From contig NZ_FORC01000002.1 of assembly GCF_900113905.1 (NCBI RefSeq), positions 372,001 through 436,000 on the forward strand: DNA of 64,000 bases, read 5' to 3'. Every line of letters begins with the position of its first letter. Position 1 is the stretch's first letter. Source of the stretch: Phytopseudomonas argentinensis (GTDB taxonomy: Bacteria; Pseudomonadota; Gammaproteobacteria; Pseudomonadales; Pseudomonadaceae). The notes below the pieces were generated by a model. The model was not told where the DNA came from, did not search any database, and worked only from the letters and a program-made list of their open reading frames with translations. Below are positions 45,043 to 54,229 of the stretch, one piece after another. Made by a program: the position numbers and the translations under genes.

Positions 45043-45465
45043 ATGCGCGCCTTGATGGCTCTGCTATTGGTACCGTGCCTGGCCGTCGGGCAGGTATACC
45101 GCTGGGTCGATGACCAGGGGCAGGTGCACTACGGCCAGCAGCCGCAAGGGGCCAACGCGCAGGCCGTCGAGCTACGCCCGCAAGTGGTCGAGCGTGATGC
45201 CGCCACCCAGGCGCGCGAGCAGCGTGCCGAGCGTTACTTCCAGGCCCGTCGCGACGAGCAGGCCAAGGCCACCCAGGCGCGGCGCGAGCAGCAGGCGCAG
45301 CTCGCCAAGGCATGCGCCCAGCTACGTGCGCAACTGGCGTCGATGCCCGCCGGACGGCGCTATTACCAGCCCGGCGCCGATGGCGAGCGACGCTACTACA
45401 CTGACGAGGAGCTGGACGCCGCCCGGGCCCGGCTCGCGAGCCAACTGTCAGAGCGCTGTGATTGA
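45043..45465 (+). CDS. DUF4124 domain periplasmic protein
   Basis: A 140-residue secreted protein. A signal peptide (MRALMALLLVPCLAVG) precedes the short DUF4124 motif VYRWVDDQGQVHYGQQPQGA, followed by an Arg/Glu/Gln-rich helix (about 50-95, probable coiled coil), and a C-terminal basic/aromatic tail with YYQPGADGERRYYTDEELDA. DUF4124 proteins are common in pseudomonads and of unknown function. It probably forms an operon with the lipoprotein gene upstream and PilZ gene downstream. Confidence 0.85.
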   Translation: MRALMALLLVPCLAVGQVYRWVDDQGQVHYGQQPQGANAQAVELRPQVVERDAATQAREQRAERYFQARRDEQAKATQARREQQAQLAKACAQLRAQLASMPAGRRYYQPGADGERRYYTDEELDAARARLASQLSERCD

Positions 45466-45526
45466 GTGCTGGTCAGTTCTTCACCTAGGCGGCATACTCG
45501 GCAAATACTCATAGCCTTCTGCCATC

Positions 45527-45883
45527 ATGAACGCCAATCGCCATATCGAGCGGCATCAGCTGCCTTATTATCTGAACGTCTTCAATGCCTTCACTGACAA
45601 GCCCGTCGGTCATTTGGGTAACGTGTCGGCGGACGGCCTGATGCTGATCAGCCAGTTGCCGCTACTGGTCGGTGGCCGCTTCGATCTGCGCCTGAAGATT
45701 CCGGGCTGTGACGGCTTGCGTTACATCGACTTCAGCGCCACCTGTCTGTGGTGCCAGGAAGACGTGACCCCCGGCAGCTTCGACTCGGGCTTCGCCCTTG
45801 AAGCTCCGCCAGGTGACTACCTGGAGATGGTCGAGGCGCTGCGTTATTACTTCAGTTTTCATCCCCTCGCCGCATCGGTGTGA
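45527..45883 (+). CDS. PilZ-domain protein
   Basis: A 118-residue single PilZ domain. The cyclic-di-GMP-binding motifs are present: RHIER near the N-terminus (RxxxR) and NVSADG (D/N-x-S-x-x-G) in VGHLGNVSADGLMLISQLPL. It is therefore a likely cyclic-di-GMP receptor and may respond to the diguanylate cyclase encoded 4.5 kb upstream or to others. Output partner is unknown. Confidence 0.85.
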   Translation: MNANRHIERHQLPYYLNVFNAFTDKPVGHLGNVSADGLMLISQLPLLVGGRFDLRLKIPGCDGLRYIDFSATCLWCQEDVTPGSFDSGFALEAPPGDYLEMVEALRYYFSFHPLAASV

Positions 45884-45956
45884 GGCTTGCCTGGTGTCAG
45901 TCAGGCAGATCGATTGCGCGTCTCTCTCGTTGTTCCACTAATTTTCTTCGCGTCCT

Positions 45957-45974
45957 TGTAAGCCATTGCTTACG
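45957..45974 (+). promoter_or_regulatory. GacA-binding box of the RsmZ-type sRNA
   Basis: TGTAAGCCATTGCTTACG fits the GacA upstream activating sequence TGTAAG-N6-CTTACA at all but the final base. It lies about 170 bp before the predicted sRNA start, the spacing known for rsmZ in pseudomonads. A second, weaker half-box TGTAAG is at 45980-45985. The spacer (46010-46075) is AT-rich, as where MvaT/H-NS-type proteins bind at rsmZ promoters. Confidence 0.8.
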
Positions 45975-46110
45975 GCGTCTGTAAGCCATGATGGCTTTTC
46001 GGCGTTTGAAAGCTGACTTTCAGCGGTTTTGATTTCATAAGTAATTGAAATTAAAGGATTTATTTTTTAAGTCTCGACTAGGTTGCTGTTTGTACGCCGG
46101 CAACGGGTCG

Positions 46111-46138
46111 TTGTGATTAATTCCTGAGTCGTTAATAT
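46111..46138 (+). promoter_or_regulatory. Promoter of the RsmZ-type sRNA
   Basis: TTGTGA (46111-46116) and TAATAT (46133-46138) are separated by 16 bp, a good sigma-70 promoter. Transcription would start near 46145. Confidence 0.65.
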
Positions 46139-46144
46139 TCGAAC

Positions 46145-46279
46145 CGTGCACAGGGACAAGCACAGGCTGTTAAGGAAAACGGCCAGGACATCGCGGGACG
46201 CGATCCATCAGGATGATGAGTTGGGAGTTTCAGGGAATAGGGACAAAAGAGTGGGCGGGTAAAACCGCCCCTTTTTTTT
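46145..46279 (+). ncRNA. rsmZ: RsmZ-type regulatory RNA (sequesters RsmA/CsrA)
   Basis: A roughly 135-nt RNA with about eight GGA motifs, most in hairpin loops: GTGC-ACAGGGACAA-GCAC, GGCTGTT-AAGGA-AAACGGCC, ATCGC-GGGAC-GCGAT and CATC-AGGA-TGATG, then GGGAGTT and AGGGAATAGGGACA in single strands. It ends in the terminator GGGCGG/CCGCCC (46253-46270) with eight T. Such RNAs bind RsmA and relieve its repression of target mRNAs. In P. aeruginosa rsmZ also neighbours fdxA, which is next here. Transcript ends are predicted from promoter and terminator. Confidence 0.85.
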
Positions 46280-46397
46280 GCCTGCAGAAAAGCAGCCTCG
46301 CTCAGTGCCCTGCGGTCTGGGCAAGCTCCTCGGCCGAGCCACTTGGCCTCCCGGCGGGCCAGGGCTGGGCGATCGCGCTCCCCATTGCAGGCGCCGA

Positions 46398-46431
46398 TAA
46401 AAAATGCCGCGACCCTTGCGGGCGGCGGCAT
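46398..46431 (-). terminator. Terminator of fdxA
   Basis: On the minus strand the stem ATGCCGC / GCGGCAT (complement of 46425-46431 and 46404-46410) is followed by a U run from the A stretch at 46398-46404. It lies 28 bp after the fdxA stop. Confidence 0.75.
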
Positions 46432-46458
46432 CTCCGGTGGCGGTCAGTGCCGCCTCGC

Positions 46459-46782
46459 TCAGCGCTCGAGGTGCTGCAGCTTGTCTTTCACGCCGTCCCA
46501 CTCTTGCGCATCGGGCAGTGCGTCTTTGCGTTCGGTGATGTTCGGCCAGATTTCCGCCAGCTCGGCGTTGAGCTCGATGTATTCCTGCATGCCATCGGGT
46601 ATCTCGTCTTCGGAGAAGATGGCCTGCGCCGGGCACTCAGGCTCGCAGAGCGCGCAGTCGATGCACTCATCCGGGTGGATCACCAGGAAGTTCGGGCCCT
46701 CGTAGAAGCAGTCCACCGGACAGACTTCCACGCAGTCGGTGTACTTGCACTTGATGCAGTTGTCGGTGACGACGAAGGTCAT
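46459..46782 (-). CDS. fdxA: Ferredoxin I, seven-iron (3Fe-4S/4Fe-4S)
   Basis: A 107-residue ferredoxin. The Cys pattern [20 protein letters not shown] followed by [20 protein letters not shown] is that of the Azotobacter FdI/FdxA group, carrying one 3Fe-4S and one 4Fe-4S cluster, with the characteristic C-terminal extension ([20 protein letters not shown]). It is a cytosolic electron carrier. The order fdxA-mutS-pncC-recA-recX matches Pseudomonas synteny. Confidence 0.96.
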   Translation of the reverse strand: MTFVVTDNCIKCKYTDCVEVCPVDCFYEGPNFLVIHPDECIDCALCEPECPAQAIFSEDEIPDGMQEYIELNAELAEIWPNITERKDALPDAQEWDGVKDKLQHLER

Positions 46783-46924
46783 TTCTAGTTTTCTCCTCGG
46801 GCTACGGCAGCGAGCGGTTTCTTGAATCGGCCGCTCTCAGGCTCTGGAGTGGGCTTGCGTGCCAGGCTAACGGCCGCAGCGCTCCCGGAGCGCGCGGGAT
46901 TCTATCAGCTAGTTGGCTCCGGCG

Positions 46925-49498
46925 TTAGACCCGCGCCTTCCATGCATATAACAGTTCGAGCGCCTTGCGCGGGCTCAGTTCGTCCGGATTGACCTGCTGC
47001 AGCTCCTCCAGCACCGGGTGGGGCAGGCTGGCGAACAGGTCGCTCTGCATCGGTGCGGCGGATTTTCCTGCGCCCTGGGGTGGCAGATCGTGGGGCAGGC
47101 TGGTGGTCTCCAGGCGCGCCAGATGCTCGCGGGCACGCAGGATCACCGGGCCCGGCACACCCGCCAGTTGCGCCACCGCCAAGCCGTAGCTCTGGCTCGC
47201 CGGGCCGGGTAGCACGTGGTGCAGGAAGACGATGCGCTCGTTGTGCTCGGTGGCGTTGAGGTGCACGTTGGCCACCGCCGGCTGGCTTTCCGGCAATATC
47301 GTCAGCTCGAAATAATGGGTGGCGAACAGCGTGTAGGCACGTAGGCTGGCCAGCTGTTCGGCAGCGGCCCAGGCCAGGGACAGGCCGTCGAAGGTGCTGG
47401 TGCCGCGGCCCACTTCGTCCATCAGCACCAGGCTGCGGTCGCTGGCGTTGTGCAGGATGTTGGCAGTCTCGCTCATCTCCACCATGAAGGTCGAGCGGCC
47501 GCCGGCCAGGTCGTCGCTGGAGCCGATGCGGGTGAAGATGCGGTCGACCATCGACAGTTCGCAGCGCGCCGCCGGTACGAAGCTGCCGATATGGGCGAGC
47601 AACACGATCAATGCGGTCTGGCGCATGTAGGTGGACTTACCGCCCATGTTCGGACCGGTGATGATCAGCATCCGCGTGGCATCGTCGAGCTTCAGGTCGT
47701 TGGCCACGAACGGCGTGGTCAGCACCTGCTCGACCACCGGATGACGACCTTGCTCGATCAGCATGCAGGGTTCGTCGACGAAGCGCGGGCGGTTGAGATC
47801 CAGGTTCAGGGCGCGTTCGGCCAGGTCGCTCAGCACGTCCAGCTCGGCCAGCGCGGCGGCACTGTCCTGCAGCGGGCCGAGATGGCCGATCAGGCGCTCG
47901 AGCAGCGCTTCGTAGAGCTGCTTTTCCCGGGCCAGCGCGCGGCTCTTGGCCGACAGCGCCTTGTCTTCGAACTCCTTGAGCTCGGGGGTGATGAAGCGCT
48001 CGGCACCCTTGAGCGTCTGCCGGCGAATGTAATCCGCTGGCGCCGACTCGGCCTGCTTGCTCGGCAGCTCGATGAAATAGCCGTGCACGCGGTTGTAGCC
48101 GACCTTGAGGTTGGCCAGGCCGGTACGGGCCTTCTCGCGGGTTTCCAGGTCCATCAGATACTGTCCGGCATTCTCGCCCAGCGACTGCAGCTCATCGAGC
48201 TCGGCGTCGTAGCCGGTCTTCAGCACACCGCCGTCACGGATGACCGCCGGCGGGTTGTCGATGATCGCCCTGGCCAGCAGTTCGGCCAGCTCAGGGTAGG
48301 TGCTCACGGCGCGCGCCAGGCTTGTCAGGTGCGGCGATTCCAGCTCGGCCATCGCGCTTTGCAAGGTCGGCAGGGCGGCGAGGGCGTCGCGCAGGCGGGC
48401 CAGGTCGCGCGGACGGGCGTTGCGCAGGCCGATGCGGGCGAGAATGCGCTCCAGGTCGCCGATCTCCTTGAGCTGCGGCTGCAGGGTTTCGAACCGGTAG
48501 CGGTCCAGCAGGCAGGCAATCGATTCCTGGCGTGCCTCGAGCACCGCGCGATCGCGCAGCGGGCGGTTCAGCCAGCGACCAAGCAGGCGACTGCCCATGG
48601 CGGTCTGGCAACGGTCGACCACCGATTGCAGGGTGTTATCGCGGCCGCCGGCGAGGTTGACGTCCAGCTCCAGGTTACGGCGGCTGGCCGCGTCGAGGAT
48701 CACCGTGTCGTCGATGCGTTCGTGGCGCAGGCTGCGCAGGTGGGGAAGGGCGGTGCGCTGGGTTTCCTTGGCGTAGGCCAGCAGGCAGCCGGCCGCGCCG
48801 ATGGCCAGGGTCAGGGTCTCGCAGCCGAAGCCCTTGAGGTCCTGGGTGCCGAACTGCTGGCACAGGCTCTTCTGCGCGGTGTCGCGCTCGAAGTCCCAGG
48901 GCGCGCGGCGACGCGAGCCGCGGCGTTTCTCGGCCGGCAGGCCTTGCGGCCAGTCATCGGGAATCAGCAGCTCGGCCGGGTTGAGGCGCTCGAGTTCGGC
49001 GAGCAGGTTTTCCCAGCCCTTGATCTCCAGCACGCTGAAGCGGCCGCTGGTGATATCCAGCACAGCGAGGCCGAACAGACGCTCGTCACCCAGCACGGCG
49101 GCCAACAGGTTGTCGCGGTGCTCGTCGAGCAGCGCTTCATCGCTGATGGTACCGGGGGTGATGATACGCACCACCTGGCGCTCCACCGGGCCCTTACTGG
49201 TGGCCGGATCGCCAATCTGCTCGCAGATCACCACCGACTCACCGAGCTTGACCAGCTTGGCCAGGTAACCCTCGACGGAGTGAAACGGAATGCCGCACAT
49301 CGGAATCGACTGGCCTGCCGACTGCCCGCGGGCGGTCAGGGTGATGTCCAGCAATTTGGCGGCTTTCTTCGCATCCTCGTAGAAGATCTCGTAGAAATCA
49401 CCCATGCGATAGAACATCAGCTGATCCGGGTGCTGGTTCTTCAGTCTCCAATATTGCTGCATCATCGGGGTATGGGAGCTGAGGTCGCTTTGGCTCAT
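46925..49498 (-). CDS. mutS: DNA mismatch repair protein MutS
   Basis: An 857-residue mismatch-recognition ATPase. The N-terminal mismatch-binding Phe-x-Glu is in [20 protein letters not shown]; the Walker A motif is [20 protein letters not shown]; and Walker B with signature lies in [20 protein letters not shown]. The C-terminus ends [17 protein letters not shown]. It scans DNA for mismatches and recruits MutL. ATG 49498 gives the usual start [20 protein letters not shown]; nine upstream in-frame codons are not conserved in style. Confidence 0.97.
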   Translation of the reverse strand: MSQSDLSSHTPMMQQYWRLKNQHPDQLMFYRMGDFYEIFYEDAKKAAKLLDITLTARGQSAGQSIPMCGIPFHSVEGYLAKLVKLGESVVICEQIGDPATSKGPVERQVVRIITPGTISDEALLDEHRDNLLAAVLGDERLFGLAVLDITSGRFSVLEIKGWENLLAELERLNPAELLIPDDWPQGLPAEKRRGSRRRAPWDFERDTAQKSLCQQFGTQDLKGFGCETLTLAIGAAGCLLAYAKETQRTALPHLRSLRHERIDDTVILDAASRRNLELDVNLAGGRDNTLQSVVDRCQTAMGSRLLGRWLNRPLRDRAVLEARQESIACLLDRYRFETLQPQLKEIGDLERILARIGLRNARPRDLARLRDALAALPTLQSAMAELESPHLTSLARAVSTYPELAELLARAIIDNPPAVIRDGGVLKTGYDAELDELQSLGENAGQYLMDLETREKARTGLANLKVGYNRVHGYFIELPSKQAESAPADYIRRQTLKGAERFITPELKEFEDKALSAKSRALAREKQLYEALLERLIGHLGPLQDSAAALAELDVLSDLAERALNLDLNRPRFVDEPCMLIEQGRHPVVEQVLTTPFVANDLKLDDATRMLIITGPNMGGKSTYMRQTALIVLLAHIGSFVPAARCELSMVDRIFTRIGSSDDLAGGRSTFMVEMSETANILHNASDRSLVLMDEVGRGTSTFDGLSLAWAAAEQLASLRAYTLFATHYFELTILPESQPAVANVHLNATEHNERIVFLHHVLPGPASQSYGLAVAQLAGVPGPVILRAREHLARLETTSLPHDLPPQGAGKSAAPMQSDLFASLPHPVLEELQQVNPDELSPRKALELLYAWKARV

Positions 49499-49576
49499 CG
49501 TGTCGAGTGTCCGGCTGAATAGCAAAAGCGCCTAGTGTACGGTATCGACCCCCCACGCTTTAACCCCGGAGTGCAG

Positions 49577-50089
49577 ATGAATAGCGTTGATCAGCCCATC
49601 ACCGGGCTCGCCGCCCGACTCGGTGAGGCGTTGCAGGCTCAGGGTGCCCAGGTGACCACGGCGGAGTCCTGCACGGGCGGTGGTATCGCCGAGGCCATCA
49701 CGCGCATCGCCGGCAGTTCAGCCTGGTTCGAGGCCGGCTTCGTGACCTATTCCAATGCCCAGAAAACCCGCCAACTGGACGTACCCGAAGCACTCTTCGC
49801 CAGCGTCGGCGCGGTCAGTCGCGAGGTGGTCGAAGCCATGGTGCGTGGTGCTCAGGCCCAGAGCGGTGCCTGTTATGCCACGGCGGTCAGCGGTGTGGCC
49901 GGGCCGGGCGGCGGTAGCGCGGAGAAGCCGGTCGGCACCGTGTGGATCGCCTGGGGCGATGGCAGCCGGCTGTTCAGCCGGCGCTTCCAGTTCCCTGGGG
50001 ATCGCGATGCGGTGCGCCGGCAGACCGTGGAAGCGGCGCTGCAGGGATTGTTGCGACTACTGGTAGAAGAAAATCCTGCTGCGGGGTAG
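49577..50089 (+). CDS. pncC: Nicotinamide-nucleotide amidase (CinA C-terminal type)
   Basis: A 170-residue single-domain PncC. The family motifs [20 protein letters not shown] (with the active-site Ser/Cys region), [20 protein letters not shown] and [20 protein letters not shown] are complete, while the larger molybdopterin-like CinA N-terminal domain is absent. It deamidates NMN to nicotinic acid mononucleotide, recycling NAD by-products such as those from DNA ligase. It lies 83 bp upstream of recA. ATG 49577 gives the standard start. Confidence 0.93.
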   Translation: MNSVDQPITGLAARLGEALQAQGAQVTTAESCTGGGIAEAITRIAGSSAWFEAGFVTYSNAQKTRQLDVPEALFASVGAVSREVVEAMVRGAQAQSGACYATAVSGVAGPGGGSAEKPVGTVWIAWGDGSRLFSRRFQFPGDRDAVRRQTVEAALQGLLRLLVEENPAAG

Positions 50090-50116
50090 GCGAGTGCCGA
50101 ACCCTGTGGAATAATA

Positions 50117-50132
50117 CTGTCTACTTATACAG
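50117..50132. promoter_or_regulatory. LexA (SOS) box of recA
   Basis: CTGTCTACTTATACAG matches CTGT-N8-ACAG exactly at the fixed outer bases. It lies 41 bp before the recA ATG, as expected for DNA-damage induction. Confidence 0.88.
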
Positions 50133-50172
50133 TTATTGGCCGTCAGGCCCTTCTGATCACGTGAGGAATACA

Positions 50173-51228
50173 ATGGACGAGAACAAGAAGCGCGCGTTGG
50201 CGGCTGCCCTGGGCCAGATCGAGAAACAGTTCGGCAAGGGCGCGGTGATGCGCATGGGCGACCATGATCGCCAGGCGATTCCAGCCATTTCCACCGGCTC
50301 TCTGGGCCTGGATATCGCGCTTGGCATTGGCGGCCTGCCTAAAGGTCGTATCGTCGAAATCTACGGCCCGGAATCCTCGGGTAAGACCACCCTGACCCTG
50401 CAGGTCATCGCCGAAGCGCAGAAGGCCGGTGCCACCTGTGCCTTCGTCGACGCCGAGCACGCGCTGGACCCTGACTACGCCGGCAAGCTGGGCGTCAACG
50501 TCGACGACCTGCTGGTCTCGCAGCCGGATACCGGTGAGCAGGCCCTGGAAATCACCGACATGCTGGTGCGCTCCAACGCCATCGACGTGATCATCGTCGA
50601 CTCCGTTGCCGCCCTGGTGCCGAAGGCGGAAATCGAAGGTGAAATGGGCGACATGCACGTCGGCCTGCAGGCGCGTCTGATGAGCCAGGCGCTGCGCAAG
50701 ATCACCGGTAACATCAAGAACGCCAACTGCCTGGTGATTTTCATCAACCAGATCCGCATGAAGATCGGCGTGATGTTCGGCAGCCCGGAAACCACCACCG
50801 GCGGTAACGCCCTGAAGTTCTATGCATCGGTTCGCCTCGACATCCGTCGCACCGGCGCGGTGAAAGAGGGCGACGAGGTGGTCGGCAGCGAAACACGTGT
50901 CAAGGTGGTCAAGAACAAGGTCGCGCCGCCATTCCGTCAGGCCGAGTTCCAGATTCTCTACGGCAAGGGCATCTACCGTAACGGCGAAATCATCGATCTG
51001 GGTGTGCAGCAGGGCCTGGTCGAGAAATCCGGTGCCTGGTACAGCTACAAGGGCAACAAGATCGGCCAGGGCAAGGCCAATGCCGCTAAGTTCCTGGAAG
51101 ATAACGTGGAAGTGGCCCGCGAGATCGAAGGGCAGATTCGCGACAAGCTGCTGGTGGTCTCCGGCCCCGCTGCTGCCAAAGCCAATGCCACTGTCGATGA
51201 TCTGGCGGATACCGAAGCCGACTTCTGA
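50173..51228 (+). CDS. recA: Recombinase RecA
   Basis: A 351-residue RecA. Walker A is [16 protein letters not shown], Walker B is [16 protein letters not shown], and the DNA-binding loops are present ([40 protein letters not shown]). The acidic tail ends [12 protein letters not shown]. It forms the strand-exchange filament on single-stranded DNA and activates LexA self-cleavage. It is preceded by an SOS box and followed by recX, whose ATG overlaps the recA TGA. Confidence 0.99.
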   Translation: MDENKKRALAAALGQIEKQFGKGAVMRMGDHDRQAIPAISTGSLGLDIALGIGGLPKGRIVEIYGPESSGKTTLTLQVIAEAQKAGATCAFVDAEHALDPDYAGKLGVNVDDLLVSQPDTGEQALEITDMLVRSNAIDVIIVDSVAALVPKAEIEGEMGDMHVGLQARLMSQALRKITGNIKNANCLVIFINQIRMKIGVMFGSPETTTGGNALKFYASVRLDIRRTGAVKEGDEVVGSETRVKVVKNKVAPPFRQAEFQILYGKGIYRNGEIIDLGVQQGLVEKSGAWYSYKGNKIGQGKANAAKFLEDNVEVAREIEGQIRDKLLVVSGPAAAKANATVDDLADTEADF

Positions 51229-51692
51229 TGCCCGTTGTTCTGGATAACACCGCGGCGGTGCGCCATGCCGCCATGGATTTGCTGGCGCGCCGCGAACACG
51301 GGCGTGTCGAGCTGGCGCGCAAGTTGCGCCAGCGCGGTGCCAGCGACGAGCATATCGAGACAGCCCTCGATCGCCTGAGCGAGGAAGGGCTGCTGTGCGA
51401 GGCGCGTTATCTGGAAAGCTTCATCAGTTACCGCGCACGCTCGGGTTTCGGCCCGCAGCGCATTCGCGATGACCTGTCGCAACGGGGCCTGGCCAGAGCG
51501 GATATCGACCAGGCGCTGCGCCACAGCGGTATCGATTGGCGTGAAGGCTTGCGGGAAACCTGGCAACGCAAGTTTGCCGGGCAGCTTCCGGGCGATGCTC
51601 GCGAACGGGCCAAGCAGATGCGTTTTCTGGTGTATCGCGGTTACCCGATGGATCTGGTCGGTCAGCTGCTACGCGGCGCCTTCGACGACTGA
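51228..51692 (+). CDS. recX: RecA regulator RecX
   Basis: A 154-residue alpha-helical protein with three RecX repeats ([60 protein letters not shown]). It limits RecA filament growth. Its ATG shares a base with the recA stop (TGATG), so it is translated by coupling in the recA operon. Confidence 0.95.
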   Translation: MPVVLDNTAAVRHAAMDLLARREHGRVELARKLRQRGASDEHIETALDRLSEEGLLCEARYLESFISYRARSGFGPQRIRDDLSQRGLARADIDQALRHSGIDWREGLRETWQRKFAGQLPGDARERAKQMRFLVYRGYPMDLVGQLLRGAFDD

Positions 51693-51760
51693 CCCAGCCT
51701 TTCATTAACCGTCCGGTTCGCCATAGCGGCGCCCAGACGTTCCTTCCCCATTCCACTGCT

Positions 51761-52822
51761 TCAGCTCAGCCAATGTTCCGGCTGGTTGATCACGTCGAGC
51801 AACTCCCGCAGCCGTCCGGCATTACGCCCACTGAAGGCGAACAGCAGCCTTGGCAATCTGCACAGGTCGGGACCATCGAGGCGTTCATCGCCGGTTTGCT
51901 GTTGCTGGATGTCGCCGTGCTTGCACAGGTCGCTGAACTGCAGATTCAACTGGGCCAGTGCCGCTTCGCTCAGGGCATGGCGCATACGCACCACGAACTG
52001 ATCCTTCAACCAGCGGCTGGAATGATAATTGGCGTAGAAACGGTCGATTTCCTGGGCGGCCGACTCGGCGTCGTGCACCAGGCGCATCAGGTTAAGGTCG
52101 CTGGAGAGGATATAGCCGTTGCTGTCCAGGTTTTGCTGGATGTAATCGAGCAAGCCCTGCCAGAAGGTGCCATCCGGCTCGTCGAGCAGGATCACCGGCA
52201 CCAGCGGGCTCTTGCCGGTCTGGATCAGGGTGATCACTTCCAAAGCTTCATCCAGGGTGCCGAAGCCACCGGGGCAGAGCACCAGGGCGTCGGCTTCCTT
52301 GACGAAGAACAGCTTGCGCAGAAAGAAGAAATGGAAGGACAGCAGGTTGTCGCTGCCTTTCATGACCGCATTGGCGGATTGCTCGAAGGGCAGGGTGATG
52401 TTGAAGCCCAGGCTGTTGTCGCGCCCTGCACCCTCGTGGGCGGCGGCCATGATGCCGCCACCGGCGCCGGTGATCACCATCAGGTCATGACGGGCCAGGG
52501 TCTTGCCCAGCTCCCGCGCCAGGGCATATACCGGATGACCGGGTTGGGTGCGCGCCGAGCCGAACACCGTGACCTTGCGGCGCTGGCGAAAGCGCTCCAG
52601 CATGGCGAAAGCGCGCTCGAGCTCACGCAGGGTCTGCAGCATGATCTTGGCGTCCCAGCGGTTGCGGTCGGCCTGGGCCATGCGTGCGACGGTGGCGAGC
52701 ATTTCCCGGTACAAGGCGCCATTGGCGCTACCGGCTGGCGTTATCCGCGTTGCCAGGGCGTCCAGCTCGGTTGCCAGCGCATCGCCACTTGCGGGCAGGT
52801 CGCCGTTCGCGTGATCGTCCAT
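51761..52822 (-). CDS. LOG family protein (Rossmann-fold nucleotide-binding)
   Basis: A 353-residue LOG-family protein. The core has the conserved MVITGAGGGIMAAAHEGAGR and LCPGGFGTLDEALEVITLIQ motifs (PGGxGTxxE), preceded by KVTVFGSARTQPGHPVYALA. LOG enzymes remove ribose phosphate from nucleoside monophosphates; small ones activate cytokinins and the longer PpnN cleaves purine nucleotides. This intermediate length has helical N- and C-terminal extensions of unknown role. It is convergent with recX. Confidence 0.9.
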   Translation of the reverse strand: MDDHANGDLPASGDALATELDALATRITPAGSANGALYREMLATVARMAQADRNRWDAKIMLQTLRELERAFAMLERFRQRRKVTVFGSARTQPGHPVYALARELGKTLARHDLMVITGAGGGIMAAAHEGAGRDNSLGFNITLPFEQSANAVMKGSDNLLSFHFFFLRKLFFVKEADALVLCPGGFGTLDEALEVITLIQTGKSPLVPVILLDEPDGTFWQGLLDYIQQNLDSNGYILSSDLNLMRLVHDAESAAQEIDRFYANYHSSRWLKDQFVVRMRHALSEAALAQLNLQFSDLCKHGDIQQQQTGDERLDGPDLCRLPRLLFAFSGRNAGRLRELLDVINQPEHWLS

Positions 52823-52873
52823 CGCGCTACTCCTTATCCCTCGATGCCCTGCGTTCTACTCTGGGTGCATGGC

Positions 52874-53275
52874 TTACAGACGGCAGTCGATCTTGTTGAA
52901 TCGCTCGGTGGTAATGGGGCGGTTGCTCTGGATCTCGCTGAACTCATAGCGCAGCACCGCGCCGCTGGCCAGCAGCTTGCGAAACCCGGGGTTGCTGCAC
53001 ACGCTGTTGGCCAGTTGCGCACGGACCGTATCGGGATTGCCGCGCATCTGCGAAGCGTGCGCAGGGCGCACGCTGAGGTGGTTGATCAATTCGTTGCCTT
53101 CGACGCTGTAGCCGCGGTCGAGAATGTCCTCGTTGATGGCTCGTGGGGTGCCGGCGCTGCTTTCCTTGGCCACTTTTTCAAGGGTTTTGGTGAGCTCGTA
53201 ATCCTTCAGCGACGCGGCGTGGGCGGCTGGCAGGAGCAGGCTGGCGAGTAGAACGGATAGGGCGATACGCTGCAT
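52874..53275 (-). CDS. Secreted PA3611-like (quorum-sensing-regulated virulence factor) protein
   Basis: A 133-residue secreted protein with signal peptide MQRIALSVLLASLLLPAAHA, cleaved before ASLKDY. The mature SLKDYELTKTLEKVAKESSA, and NEDILDRGYSVEGNELINHL with the HLSVRPAHASQ that follows, resemble PA3611 of P. aeruginosa, described there as a quorum-sensing-regulated virulence factor; two Cys (VCSNPGF and KIDCRL) may form a disulfide. Its mechanism is unknown. The family name rests on my recollection of PA3611. Confidence 0.78.
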   Translation of the reverse strand: MQRIALSVLLASLLLPAAHAASLKDYELTKTLEKVAKESSAGTPRAINEDILDRGYSVEGNELINHLSVRPAHASQMRGNPDTVRAQLANSVCSNPGFRKLLASGAVLRYEFSEIQSNRPITTERFNKIDCRL

Positions 53276-53518
53276 GGGCAGACTCCTGAAGGCAGTGAGC
53301 GGTAATAGACCGAGCTGTTCTGGTTATGTTCGTATGGCGAATCAAGTCGACAACCGATGATCGATGTTACCAAGCTTGTTGTAGGTGCGGCGCATGTATT
53401 GAGCGGCACCGGGCGGCCTGCCCTTGGTAGACTACGCGCCCCTCTTGTCAGGCGGTCCGCCAGCCATGCTTTGCCTTGCTTTCAACTGCGCGATCTCGAG
53501 TAAACCGAGCGTGCGCCC

Positions 53519-54229
53519 ATGAGTCACGCCGTCCACGCCCTGCGCGCCGCGCGCCTGGCGCGTAGTGTCAAACCCTTCCTGGCCCGTGGCTCGCGGGCGG
53601 CCCGTTGCCCCGACTGCCGCCTGGCGGCCAGCCATTGCCTGTGTGCGTGGAAACCTCAGGTTTCGGCCCGCTCCGGCGTTTGTCTGGTGATGCACGACGT
53701 CGAGGCGTTGAAGCCGAGCAATACCGGCTGGCTGATTGCCGACGTGGTAGCGGATACCTCGGCCTTTGGCTGGTCGCGCACCGAAGTCGATTCCGCACTG
53801 CCGGCTTTGCTCGAGGATGATCAATGGCAACCCTATCTGGTGTTTCCCGGCGAATATGCCGAGCCCGAGCGTGTGGTGAGCCGTGTCGAGGTGCCAGCGG
53901 GCAAGCGGCCATTGTTCATCCTGCTCGATGCTACCTGGACCCAGGCGCGCAAGATGTTTCGCAAAAGCCCTTACCTGGACGGCCTACCGGTACTCAGCCT
54001 GCAACCCGAGGCGCTGTCGCGCTACCGGCTGCGTCGCTCCAAGCGCGATGATCACCTGTGCACCGCCGAGGTCGCGGCGTTGTGCCTGGAGCTGGCGGGA
54101 GACGAGAGCGCTGCGGATGCGCTCAATGCCTACCTGGATGTTTTCAGCCAGCACTATCTGGCCTCCAAGGCACCGCACGCGGTTGATCTTGGCGATGCCT
54201 TGCACGAGCGCCTCAAGCCCTTCCTGTAA
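53519..54229 (+). CDS. tapT: tRNA-uridine aminocarboxypropyltransferase (DTW domain)
   Basis: A 236-residue DTW-domain enzyme (YfiP/TapT type). A Zn-like Cys set CPDCRLAASHCLCAWKP lies near residues 30-46, the region CLVMHDVEALKPSNTGWLIA follows, and the name-giving motif appears as FILLDATWTQARKMFRKSPY. TapT transfers the aminocarboxypropyl group of S-adenosylmethionine to uridine-47 of some tRNAs. The 3' end overlaps the convergent EamA gene by 17 bp. Confidence 0.88.
   Translation: MSHAVHALRAARLARSVKPFLARGSRAARCPDCRLAASHCLCAWKPQVSARSGVCLVMHDVEALKPSNTGWLIADVVADTSAFGWSRTEVDSALPALLEDDQWQPYLVFPGEYAEPERVVSRVEVPAGKRPLFILLDATWTQARKMFRKSPYLDGLPVLSLQPEALSRYRLRRSKRDDHLCTAEVAALCLELAGDESAADALNAYLDVFSQHYLASKAPHAVDLGDALHERLKPFL

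Noticed and set aside
46208..46636. Minus-strand open frame across the sRNA region
   Set aside because: It overlaps the sRNA terminator and fdxA in another frame, and has no recognisable protein features.
47450..49522. A 690-codon plus-strand frame opposite mutS
   Set aside because: Same reason: antisense to a clear MutS, with shadow-like composition and no domains.
53290..53400. Possible lux-type box upstream of the PA3611-like gene
   Set aside because: ACCTACAACAAGCTTGGT is only loosely palindromic and does not match a las/rhl box well enough.
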